From NCBI GenBank assembly GCA_903915565.1, contig CAIWTG010000219.1, positions 1 through 9,995 of the forward strand: a stretch of DNA of 9,995 nucleotides. Direction: 5' to 3'. Below are positions 4,343 through 9,995 of this stretch, one piece after another. This DNA comes from an uncultured Chloroflexota bacterium (GTDB lineage Bacteria; Chloroflexota; Dehalococcoidia; Dehalococcoidales; RBG-16-60-22). A program made the position numbers and the translations under genes. Under the pieces are notes generated by a model. The model saw only the letters and a list, made by a program, of their open reading frames with translations. It made no database searches and had not been told where the DNA came from. Every line of letters begins with the position of its first letter. Within the stretch, counting starts at the first letter, position 1.

Positions 4343-6973
4343 TCAGCACTTGGTATAACCGCAGGCCGGGCAGTGGTAGCACCCCTCGGAGAAAACCAGC
4401 ATGTTAGAGCATTCCGGGCACTGTCCCGCCATGTTCTTGGCCAGGCCGTAATCCTCCATCTTGGGTTTATCATCATCCGTCTTAATGTGCTTCTCCAGCA
4501 CGCTGGCAATAGCGTCCGCGCAGGAGAGGATGGACTTGCCGCCCTCCCAGGCAATTGAGGAACAACGGATACCCCGAAGCTGCTTGACTATCTCTGCCAC
4601 ATCCACGCCGGAACGTAAAGTGGTGGATATCAGACGGCATATTGCCTCCACCTGTGCAGATGCACAAGCACCGGATTTTCCCAGTGTGGCAAAAACTTCG
4701 AAAATACCCCGGTCATCGTAGGCGACGGTGACATAAAGCGAGCCGCAACCAGTGCTGACTTTGGTAATGGTGCCTTTAGTTTCGGTAGGGCGTTTGCGTG
4801 GCTCGCGGGTAGTAGGCTCTTCCGGCGAGGCGGATTTTTCCACTTTCTTGCCGGTGGTTAGAACCTGCGTATCGCGGGAGCGGTCGCGGTAGATGGTAAT
4901 GCCTTTGAGTCCTTCCTCGTACGCCAGCATATAAGCGTAGGAAATATCATCGCGGGCGGCGGACTGCGGGAAGTTGATAGTCTTGGAGACGGCGTTATCG
5001 GTGGAGCGCTGGAAAGCCGCTTGCATTTTTACGTGCCACTCCGGGCTGATTTCATGGGCGGTAACAAAGAGACGCTTAACTTTATCCGGCACGCCCTTGA
5101 TGTCGCTCAAATGCTCACCGGCGGCAAGTTTCTTCATCAGTTCCTCGGAATAAAAACCACCCTTTTGCGCCGCCTCTTCAAAATACGGATTCACCTCAAC
5201 AAAAGGCGTGCCGTCGAGGACGGTCTTGGTATAGCTTAAAGCAAACAGCGGTTCGATACCGCTGGAGCAGCCGGCAATCATACTTAAAGTGCCGGTGGGG
5301 GCGATGGTGGTGCGGGTAGCGTTGCGAATCTGTGGACCGTCGGGGACATCATAGATGCTGCCCTGGAAAGCTGGAAAAACACTGCGTTCTTTGGCCAGGT
5401 CTACCGAAGCCTCGAGGGCTTTCTTATTAATAAAGGTCATGAGGTCTTCGGCCACTTCTAACGCTTCGTGGGAGTTATACGGCACACCGAGCATAACCAG
5501 CATATCGGCAAAGCCCATAATGCCCAGCCCGATTTTCCTCGTCTTTTTCGTCATCTCGTCAATTTGCTGGAGCGGGAATTTATTAACGTCGATAACGTTA
5601 TCCAGAAAGCGGGCGGCGGTCTTAATTGTTTTACCCAGTTTGGGGTAGTCAATATCGAAACTGTTGCCCTTCTTCTTCATTATGCGGGAAAGGTTAATGG
5701 AGCCCAGGTTGCAGGATTCATAGGGAAGAAGGGGCTGCTCGCCGCAGGGATTGGTGCTTTCAATTTTGCCCAGGTGGGGGGTTGGGTTGGCATCATTAAT
5801 GCGGTCTATGAAGACGATGCCGGGGTCGCCGGTGCGCCAGGCCATGTCCACGATGGTATCAAAGACGACTTTGGCGTTAAGCTTGCCGACGACTTCCTGG
5901 GTGTGGGGATTAACTAAATCATATTCGGAGCCGGATTTGACGGCTTCCATAAAATCAGTAGTCAAGGCTACGGAAAGGTTAAAATTCGTCAGGGATGTCA
6001 TGTCCTGCTTGGCGTGGATAAACTTCAAAATATCGGGGTGGTTGATATTCAGGATACCCATGTTGGCGCCACGTCGCGTACCGCCCTGCTTGGTGACGTC
6101 GGTAACTGTGTCAAAGGCGCGCATGAAGGAAACGGGGCCGCTAGCAACGCCGCCGGTAGAGCCAACGACATCATTCTCCGGGCGGAGGCGGGAAAAGGAA
6201 AAGCCCGTGCCGCCGCCGCTCTTATGAATGAGGGCGGTATATTTCACGGCGTCGAAAATCGACTCCATGGAGTCGTCCACGGGGAGGACGAAGCAGGCGG
6301 AGAGCTGTCCCAGCTTTTTACCGGCATTCATCAGGGTGGGGGAATTGGGGAGGAACTCCAGCCCGTACATCAGCTTGAAGAAGTCATCTTCGATGTTTTT
6401 AACATTTGCCTTGGGATTATAAATAAGTTCCGCGGCGGCGACAGCTTTAGCCACACGGCGGAACAACTCTTCAGGAGTCTCGATAACGGTGCCCTTGTTG
6501 TCACGCAGTAAATAGCGTTTTTCCAGCACCTGCAGAGCCGTATCGGTTAAGCCGATATCATTCATAGAATCGTTAGGGTTGATGACTTCGGTTTCGGTGT
6601 CCATTTCGGCTTTGACCTCCTCCATTTTTGGTGCTGATTCGACTTCAAGTGTTGGTTCGATTACCGGGACGGCGATGGGTTTTTCGGCATTCAGGACTTC
6701 CATGACCATCGCCTCGATTTCTGCCGGTGTAGGCATATTCCTGGCTAAGGACTGGCGCGAACGCCGGTCCACCATTTCTTCCATTCCAGGCAGGGTGGGC
6801 AGAGTTTGCGACTGCGCTTTTTCCAAGCGTTCGATTACCTGCGCCGTCAGCTTTTCGACGAGCTTGCGGTCGCGGATGCCCATAGCGGCGGCGTTATCAA
6901 AAACGATACGCGCAATCTGGCTGCGGTTGACGGGCGATACATTCCTCCTACCGGTATGATTATTGGTACTCAT
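4343..6973 (-). CDS. nrdJ: Adenosylcobalamin-dependent (class II) ribonucleoside-diphosphate reductase
   Basis: Reduces ribonucleotides to deoxyribonucleotides using an adenosylcobalamin-generated thiyl radical, so it needs neither oxygen nor a second radical subunit. In 876 residues: an N-terminal extension (1-135), the catalytic barrel (about 140-700), a P/T/E/K-rich linker (710-735), a TSCPD-type domain (about 735-830) and a C-terminal zinc-ribbon-like tail with Cys852, 855, 865, 868, 871 and 876. Catalytic residues are visible: Asn408, the radical Cys410 and Glu412 in NPCGEQPL, with redox-pair candidates Cys227 (SACFVLPV) and Cys421 (SCNLGS); the 11-residue spacing of the last two cysteines matches well-studied class II enzymes. 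HKSGGGTGFSFSRLRP (250-265) and ATRTTIAPTGTLSMIAGCSSGIEP (552-575) are typical too. The ATG overlaps the nrdR stop as ATGA, with GGAG nine bases upstream, so translation is probably coupled. The N-terminal part looks like an ATP-cone that has lost its leading strand. Confidence 0.97.
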   Translation of the reverse strand: MSTNNHTGRRNVSPVNRSQIARIVFDNAAAMGIRDRKLVEKLTAQVIERLEKAQSQTLPTLPGMEEMVDRRSRQSLARNMPTPAEIEAMVMEVLNAEKPIAVPVIEPTLEVESAPKMEEVKAEMDTETEVINPNDSMNDIGLTDTALQVLEKRYLLRDNKGTVIETPEELFRRVAKAVAAAELIYNPKANVKNIEDDFFKLMYGLEFLPNSPTLMNAGKKLGQLSACFVLPVDDSMESIFDAVKYTALIHKSGGGTGFSFSRLRPENDVVGSTGGVASGPVSFMRAFDTVTDVTKQGGTRRGANMGILNINHPDILKFIHAKQDMTSLTNFNLSVALTTDFMEAVKSGSEYDLVNPHTQEVVGKLNAKVVFDTIVDMAWRTGDPGIVFIDRINDANPTPHLGKIESTNPCGEQPLLPYESCNLGSINLSRIMKKKGNSFDIDYPKLGKTIKTAARFLDNVIDVNKFPLQQIDEMTKKTRKIGLGIMGFADMLVMLGVPYNSHEALEVAEDLMTFINKKALEASVDLAKERSVFPAFQGSIYDVPDGPQIRNATRTTIAPTGTLSMIAGCSSGIEPLFALSYTKTVLDGTPFVEVNPYFEEAAQKGGFYSEELMKKLAAGEHLSDIKGVPDKVKRLFVTAHEISPEWHVKMQAAFQRSTDNAVSKTINFPQSAARDDISYAYMLAYEEGLKGITIYRDRSRDTQVLTTGKKVEKSASPEEPTTREPRKRPTETKGTITKVSTGCGSLYVTVAYDDRGIFEVFATLGKSGACASAQVEAICRLISTTLRSGVDVAEIVKQLRGIRCSSIAWEGGKSILSCADAIASVLEKHIKTDDDKPKMEDYGLAKNMAGQCPECSNMLVFSEGCYHCPACGYTKC

Positions 6974-7503
6974 CGCCGCGGTCTCCGTGGGGACTTTGCC
7001 TTTGACGACATATCATCTTGCCGGAAGAGGGGGAGCTGGTCGGTGGGGGGTAAAGGGGTACGGTCGGCAAGGTCATCTACCTCTTCTTTGAGCGTGGTGA
7101 TATCCTCAAACTCGCGGTAGACGCTGGCGAAGCGAATATAAGCAATATGGTCGGTTTTTCTTAGTTTAAGCATAACGAGGTCGCCGATTTGAGAGCTGGG
7201 CACCTCCGCGTGACCCACCTGGTAAAGCTCGGCTTCTATTTCGTCAACGAGGTGGTTGACCGTACCGGAGGGTAAAGGCCGCTTATCGCAGGCTTTACGA
7301 ACGCCGGCCAGGAGTTTTTCTCGGTTAAATTCCTCATGGCGTCCGTCTTTCTTAATGACTAAAAGGCTGGCGCGTTCCATGCGTTCATAAGTAGTAAAGC
7401 GTAAATCGCAACGCAGGCACTGGCGCCGGCGGCGGATGCCGTCGTTCACGTCCCTGGAATCAATTACCTTAGAATCGTTATAGCCGCAAAAAGGGCAATT
7501 CAC
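6970..7503 (-). CDS. nrdR: Transcriptional repressor NrdR
   Basis: NrdR senses (d)ATP and represses ribonucleotide reductase genes by binding paired 16-bp boxes. The 177 residues show the N-terminal zinc ribbon (Cys3, Cys6, Cys29, Cys32: MNCPFCGYNDSKVIDSR ... RRRRQCLRC), RFTTYER (35-41), and an ATP-cone from about 46 to 136 starting LLVIKKDGRHEEFNREKL and ending IAYIRFASVYREFED. The family is usually about 150-160 residues; here a 25-30-residue tail (PLPPTDQLPLF ... SPRRPRR) is added. The start is GTG 7503-7501, fixed by the invariant MxCPxC beginning; GGAG at 7518-7515 lies 11 bases upstream and overlaps NrdR box 2. It is first in an operon with nrdJ (ATGA overlap) and carries two NrdR boxes in its own promoter, so it very likely controls itself and the reductase together. 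Confidence 0.98.
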   Translation of the reverse strand: MNCPFCGYNDSKVIDSRDVNDGIRRRRQCLRCDLRFTTYERMERASLLVIKKDGRHEEFNREKLLAGVRKACDKRPLPSGTVNHLVDEIEAELYQVGHAEVPSSQIGDLVMLKLRKTDHIAYIRFASVYREFEDITTLKEEVDDLADRTPLPPTDQLPLFRQDDMSSKAKSPRRPRR

Positions 7504-7516
7504 AAAACAAAATACT

Positions 7517-7532
7517 CCACAAATTGTGGTGT
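7517..7532 (-). promoter_or_regulatory. NrdR box 2
   Basis: Plus-strand CCACAAATTGTGGTGT matches box 1 at 12 of 16 positions and keeps the outer CCAC/GTGT flanks of the known NrdR box (consensus about acaCwAtATaTwGtgt). It starts 32 bases from box 1, three helical turns, the usual arrangement for NrdR pairs. It lies just downstream of the predicted start site and covers the ribosome site of nrdR. The core is less perfect than in box 1. Confidence 0.75.
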
Positions 7533-7542
7533 AGCGACTTAA

Positions 7543-7571
7543 AATTTACCACTACATGTTGTGTTTGTCAA
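7543..7571 (-). promoter_or_regulatory. Promoter of nrdR-nrdJ
   Basis: On the minus strand a perfect TTGACA (7571-7566) and TAAATT (7548-7543, 4/6) are separated by exactly 17 bases. The start site is expected near 7536, giving a leader of about 33 bases. NrdR box 1 lies inside the spacer, so bound repressor would block RNA polymerase directly. Confidence 0.75.
7549..7564 (-). promoter_or_regulatory. NrdR box 1
   Basis: Plus-strand CCACTACATGTTGTGT contains the full core C-W-A-Y-A-T-R-T-W-G of the NrdR box plus the TGT flank. It occupies 16 of the 17 bases between the -35 and -10 elements of the nrdR promoter and is paired with box 2 at 32-bp spacing. Confidence 0.85.
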
Positions 7572-7666
7572 TATGGTTTCACGAATGAAGTTAAGATATT
7601 GTTAATATATTTTTTAGTATTTTAGTACCACTTCGCTACAAATGCGAATTACAATTATATTAACGC

Positions 7667-7695
7667 TTTACCTGATAGTAAGGATAGGCTATTAT
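7667..7695 (+). promoter_or_regulatory. Candidate promoter of folC
   Basis: TTTACC (7667-7672, 4/6) and TATTAT (7690-7695, 5/6) have the ideal 17-base spacing. The predicted start near 7702 leaves a leader of about nine bases, nearly all taken up by the GGAGAG ribosome site. If right, it excludes the upstream in-frame starts at 7642 and 7699. Confidence 0.45.
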
Positions 7696-7710
7696 GAAAT
7701 GCGGAGAGAT

Positions 7711-9078
7711 ATGAACTATCAAGAAGCGCTTGATTACGTATTAAAGTTTGCGGATTATGAACGGCTGCCGCGGTCGGGGATTGTGTGGGACCTAAAACGC
7801 ATGGAGCGGCTGCTGGCAAGGCTGAATAATCCACAGAACTACGCACGGTCGGTGCACGTGGCGGGGACAAAGGGGAAGGGCAGCACCTCCGTCATGATTG
7901 CTTCTATTCTCACAAGGGCGGGGTATAAGGTTGGACTTTATACATCGCCGCATCTGCTTTCTTATACGGAAAGGATACGTGTCAACGGCAGACGCATCCC
8001 GGAAGAGGACTGGGCGAGGCTGGTCGAAATCATCCAGCCGCACGTTGAGGCGGAAAACGCTTTGGGAGACCTGGGGCAATTAACAACCTTTGAGATTTTC
8101 ACAGCGATGGCTTTTGTACATTTTGCGATGGAGAAAGTGGATTACCAGGTGCTAGAGGTGGGATTGGGAGGTCGGCTCGATGCGACGAATGTGATTAAAC
8201 CCGAAGTCTGCGTAATCACCTCTATCAGCTTCGACCACATGGACGTGTTGGGCAATACGCTGGTAAAAATCGCCGGGGAGAAATGCGGCATCATCAAGCC
8301 CGAGGCAGATGTGGTAAGCGCTCCGCAGTTCCCGGACGCTTTAAAAGTCATCGAGTGGGCGTGTAGAGTGAAAGGCGACCGCCTTATCAAGGTGGGGAAG
8401 AATGTGACGTGGAAGCGATGCGGATTTTGTGAGGAGGGGCAGAGCTTTAAAGTGAAAGGGCTGAAGGGTGAATACAGACTAAGGACCAAACTGCTCGGGG
8501 AGCACCAGCTGGAGAACGCGGCGAACGCGGTGGCGGCAGCCGAACTACTCCAGGAAAGGGGAGCGAAGATATCGTCCTGGGACATCACCGACGGAATATG
8601 GAAAGCTAAATGGCACGGGCGGCTGGAGGTCTTGAGGAAGAGTCCGTGGGTGGTGGTGGACGGGGCGCATAACGCTTATTCCATGCTGCAACTGGGCAGG
8701 GCATTAAGAGAGTACTTTGAGTACCACAGGTTGAAGTTGATATTGGGGTTCGGGGCGGATAAGGACATAGCGGGCATGGCGGCCGAGGCAGCCAGGATGA
8801 CCAAGGACATTATCCTGGTGGCATCGCAGCACCCGCGGGCGGTGAAGGCGGAGGACTTGCAGCAGGAGTTCCTGAAGCACGGAGTGGAGGCACGCATAGC
8901 GAAGAGTGTTAAGGATGCGATGAAGCTGGCGTTGAAGGAAGCGAGACCTACCGACATGATTTGCGCGGCGGGGAGCATTTTTGTGATTGCCGAGGTGATG
9001 CAGGCGAGGAGACGCAAGCGGAAAACAACCAAGGTACCAGATACAGTGACCAAGACCCCAGAAACAGCAACCAAGTAA
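7711..9078 (+). CDS. folC: Bifunctional folylpolyglutamate synthase/dihydrofolate synthase
   Basis: A Mur-ligase-type enzyme that adds glutamate to dihydropteroate and/or extends glutamate tails on folates with ATP, in the cytoplasm. From the ATG at 7711 the protein has 455 residues: MNYQEALDYV start, P-loop GTKGKGS (52-58), SPHLLSYTERI (79-89), TTFEIFTAMAF (125-135), LEVGLGGRLDATN (148-160), SFDHMDVLG (173-181), GEHQLENAANA (263-273), WHGRLEVL (301-308), DGAHN (317-321) and CAAGSIFVIAEV (418-429). ATG 7711 is chosen because MNYQEALDY is the usual FolC beginning and GGAGAG (7703-7708) lies just upstream; the frame is open back to 7642, adding 23 residues that look unlike the family, and a second in-frame ATG at 7699 would add 4. 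The last 25 residues (RRRKRKTTKVPDTVTKTPETATK) form a basic, threonine-rich tail beyond the normal fold. It is divergent from nrdR, and no convincing terminator follows. Confidence 0.95.
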   Translation: MNYQEALDYVLKFADYERLPRSGIVWDLKRMERLLARLNNPQNYARSVHVAGTKGKGSTSVMIASILTRAGYKVGLYTSPHLLSYTERIRVNGRRIPEEDWARLVEIIQPHVEAENALGDLGQLTTFEIFTAMAFVHFAMEKVDYQVLEVGLGGRLDATNVIKPEVCVITSISFDHMDVLGNTLVKIAGEKCGIIKPEADVVSAPQFPDALKVIEWACRVKGDRLIKVGKNVTWKRCGFCEEGQSFKVKGLKGEYRLRTKLLGEHQLENAANAVAAAELLQERGAKISSWDITDGIWKAKWHGRLEVLRKSPWVVVDGAHNAYSMLQLGRALREYFEYHRLKLILGFGADKDIAGMAAEAARMTKDIILVASQHPRAVKAEDLQQEFLKHGVEARIAKSVKDAMKLALKEARPTDMICAAGSIFVIAEVMQARRRKRKTTKVPDTVTKTPETATK

Positions 9079-9164
9079 AATTACTTTTTGTTTAGAGTGC
9101 CCGACTCTACCCCCTTTAGTTCGGTAAGTATCCCTTGACACCACGTAACATGCTTTTTGTCTTT

Positions 9165-9569
9165 TTATCTGCTGCCATTTTTATTTTCATCTCTATTTTC
9201 TAAATTCCCCATTAACTTTTTAGTATTTACGCCCAATTTTTGTGCAATTGCTAATAATAACAAATTTGTTGTATCCAACTTTTCAACATGCCTTTCAATC
9301 CTCTCAAGTCTTTGTTTAGTCCCCTTACCAGAATTTCTCATGAGTAATATTGCACATATTACTATTGTCCAAAATGACAATGATACTATACATCCAACTA
9401 TAGGGTTCAAATTTTCCCCCTCTGAGATGCCGATACTGAAACATATTGGGAAAATAATACCTGCGGCGGCAAAAATGGTTTGTATTCTAGTCTCCCACCT
9501 TTCCCAATTCCGCTCAATGCGTTGCCGCATTCTTTCCAACCATAATGGGGATTCATTTTGGTTTGGCAT
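9165..9569 (-). CDS. Small membrane protein with C-terminal coiled coil, unrecognised
   Basis: 134 residues with an amphipathic, charged N-terminus rich in Trp/Arg/Glu (WLERMRQRIERNWERWETR, 10-28), a first membrane segment at about 31-47, a short acidic loop (SEGENLNP), a second membrane segment at about 57-77, then a likely coiled coil (KQRLERIERHVEKLDTTNLLLLAIAQKLG, 85-113) and a polar tail. Both ends are probably cytoplasmic. The gene is real: AGGAGG (9583-9578) sits eight bases before the ATG at 9569, and a perfect TATAAT (9607-9602) precedes it. It lies in AT-rich DNA unlike the genes to the left and is divergent from the 59-aa gene. I do not recognise the family; the shape recalls small two-helix membrane proteins of mobile or defence loci, but nothing specific supports that. 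Confidence 0.75.
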   Translation of the reverse strand: MPNQNESPLWLERMRQRIERNWERWETRIQTIFAAAGIIFPICFSIGISEGENLNPIVGCIVSLSFWTIVICAILLMRNSGKGTKQRLERIERHVEKLDTTNLLLLAIAQKLGVNTKKLMGNLENRDENKNGSR

Positions 9570-9577
9570 TGTTTTAT

Positions 9578-9583
9578 CCTCCT
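9578..9583 (-). promoter_or_regulatory. Shine-Dalgarno site of the 134-aa membrane protein
   Basis: AGGAGG on the minus strand, eight bases before ATG 9569-9567, decides this start. Confidence 0.85.
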
Positions 9584-9596
9584 AACAAAATTGTTA
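9583..9596. repeat. Inverted repeat, possible operator
   Basis: TAACAA (9583-9588) and TTGTTA (9591-9596) are perfect arms around two bases. The site lies between the TATAAT (9607-9602) and the ribosome site of the 134-aa gene, about where transcription should start, which is a typical place for a repressor site. No regulator gene is in view. Confidence 0.4.
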
Positions 9597-9601
9597 AGAG
9601 G

Positions 9602-9607
9602 ATTATA
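9602..9607 (-). promoter_or_regulatory. -10 box of the 134-aa membrane protein gene
   Basis: A perfect TATAAT on the minus strand. The -35 region at 17-18 bases (TTATGA, 9630-9625, or TTTATG, 9631-9626) matches only 3/6, so the promoter may need help from an activator or be weak. Confidence 0.5.
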
Positions 9608-9642
9608 TACCTTACTAAACACTTTCATAAAGCACCTCTTTG

Positions 9643-9651
9643 TGCTACAAT
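9643..9651 (+). promoter_or_regulatory. Extended -10 promoter of the 59-aa gene
   Basis: TGCTACAAT fits an extended -10 (TGnTAnAAT) with no good -35. The start site would be near 9658, 22 bases before the ATG at 9680. A small hairpin AGCAC/GTGCT (9631-9635 and 9642-9646) overlaps it. Confidence 0.45.
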
Positions 9652-9665
9652 AACTCCACTAAATA

Positions 9666-9672
9666 AGAGGAG
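9666..9672 (+). promoter_or_regulatory. Shine-Dalgarno site deciding the 59-aa gene start
   Basis: AGAGGAG ends seven bases before ATG 9680. The same frame is open upstream to an ATG at 9545, but that start has no ribosome site and would run antisense through the neighbour's promoter. Confidence 0.8.
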
Positions 9673-9679
9673 TGTTGTT

Positions 9680-9859
9680 ATGAAGATAAAATTCAATGAA
9701 ATACTAACTCTTTGCGGAATTGCTTTTCTCTTTATTATTTTTGTAGCATCCATATTCTCACTAATGAACTTATTAGCTCAAGTGTTTTTAGTGATTTTTC
9801 TTATCGGCGTGCTTCTTATCTTTCTTTATTACATCATCAAGTCTTTCCAAGGTAAATAA
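9680..9859 (+). CDS. 59-aa two-helix membrane protein, unrecognised
   Basis: Encodes 59 residues, MKIKFNEILTLCGIAFLFII ... LYYIIKSFQGK. It is almost all hydrophobic: a first membrane segment at about 8-28, a short turn near Met-Asn-Leu (29-31), and a second segment at about 33-53, flanked by lysines at both ends, which suggests a hairpin with both termini in the cytoplasm. A strong ribosome site (AGAGGAG, seven-base spacing) and an extended -10 promoter support expression. Its last 72 bases overlap the end of the 55-aa minus-strand gene. DNA is AT-rich. It could be a holin-like or toxin-like small membrane protein, or a housekeeping small protein; the sequence alone does not decide. Confidence 0.7.
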   Translation: MKIKFNEILTLCGIAFLFIIFVASIFSLMNLLAQVFLVIFLIGVLLIFLYYIIKSFQGK

Positions 9860-9955
9860 CACCGCTTTCTTTATCTTTATTATCTCTATTCCTAAATAAA
9901 GTAGTGTCACAATAGAAAGTGATACTAATAATACAATGCCTTCCTGAATTGTCAT
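9788..9955 (-). CDS. 55-aa single-helix membrane protein, unrecognised
   Basis: Reading the minus strand from ATG 9955-9953 to TAA 9790-9788 gives 55 residues: MTIQEGIVLLVSLSIVTLLYLG ... KHADKKNH. An N-terminal membrane helix (about 6-26, IVLLVSLSIVTLLYLGIEII) is followed by a basic, amphipathic segment (KIKKAVLFTLERLDDVIKKDKKHADKK), so this is probably an N-out anchor with a cytoplasmic helix. AAGGAGGT (9968-9961) five bases before the ATG is the strongest ribosome site in the window and argues for a real gene. Its 3' half lies antisense to the end of the 59-aa gene (9788-9859). The promoter is probably close to the right edge: TATAGT lies near 9985, with any -35 at or beyond the edge. Family not recognised. 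Confidence 0.6.
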   Translation of the reverse strand: MTIQEGIVLLVSLSIVTLLYLGIEIIKIKKAVLFTLERLDDVIKKDKKHADKKNH

Positions 9956-9960
9956 TGTAA

Positions 9961-9968
9961 ACCTCCTT
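9961..9968 (-). promoter_or_regulatory. Strong Shine-Dalgarno site of the 55-aa gene
   Basis: AAGGAGGT on the minus strand is complementary to eight bases of the 16S rRNA tail, five bases before ATG 9955-9953. It is the main reason to accept such a short gene. Confidence 0.8.
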
Positions 9969-9995
9969 AATAATTTTTGACTATATATTCAAGGA

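Noticed and set aside
4343..6973. Many open frames of 61-165 codons opposite or alongside nrdJ
   Set aside because: They are shadows created by the codon bias of a long conserved gene; none has a good start signal or a recognisable motif.
7642..7710. Earlier folC start adding 23 residues
   Set aside because: The added residues are hydrophobic and unlike FolC N-termini, there is no ribosome site before 7642, and a good site precedes 7711.
9093..9109. Hairpin TAGAGT/ACTCTA after folC as a terminator
   Set aside because: The stem is short and is not followed by a T-run on either strand.
8142..9144. Minus-strand open frames of 132-148 codons across folC
   Set aside because: They are antisense to a clearly conserved enzyme, low in complexity, and lack ribosome sites.
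9545..9679. Earlier start for the 59-aa gene
   Set aside because: It would run antisense through the neighbour's start, promoter and operator and has no ribosome site; the ATG at 9680 has a strong one.

Overview
The window looks like a chromosomal stretch of a free-living bacterium with mid-range GC. Strong Shine-Dalgarno sites, sigma70-type promoters, a B12-dependent (class II) ribonucleotide reductase and the style of PurM, FolC and the TIGR03936 protein fit Chloroflexota, perhaps a Dehalococcoidia-like lineage. That assignment is inference from family resemblance, not from a marker gene.

Left part (1-1901): the 3' end of an unrecognised gene closes with a strong hairpin terminator. A minus-strand tRNA-Cys(GCA) follows, then a minus-strand DUF6504-type small protein. 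Divergent from that is purM (purine synthesis), whose last 4 bases overlap the end of tilS.

Middle part (1898-7571, all minus strand) holds two operons. One is TIGR03936/DUF2344 protein followed by tilS (tRNA-Ile2 lysidine synthase), driven by a good promoter at 4015-4043. The other is nrdR-nrdJ: the NrdR repressor gene overlaps the class II reductase gene by 4 bases (ATGA). It is preceded by a promoter whose 17-bp spacer lies wholly within the first of two NrdR boxes, with the second box 32 bp away just past the start site. The 332-base gap between the operons (4011-4342) carries a terminator for nrdJ, a three-copy imperfect repeat of about 55 bp period, a hairpin and the promoter.

Right part: folC (7711-9078, plus strand) makes folate polyglutamates and is divergent from nrdR. 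Reductase, PurM and FolC together give the stretch a nucleotide and one-carbon theme. Beyond folC the DNA turns visibly AT-rich and holds three short, unrecognised membrane-protein genes: 134 aa (minus), 59 aa (plus) and 55 aa (minus). The last two overlap tail to tail by 72 bases, and each has its own strong ribosome binding site. This end looks like accessory DNA.

The clearest regulatory signal is the paired NrdR-box promoter. The least explained content is the AT-rich small-membrane-protein cluster and the 55-bp repeat.
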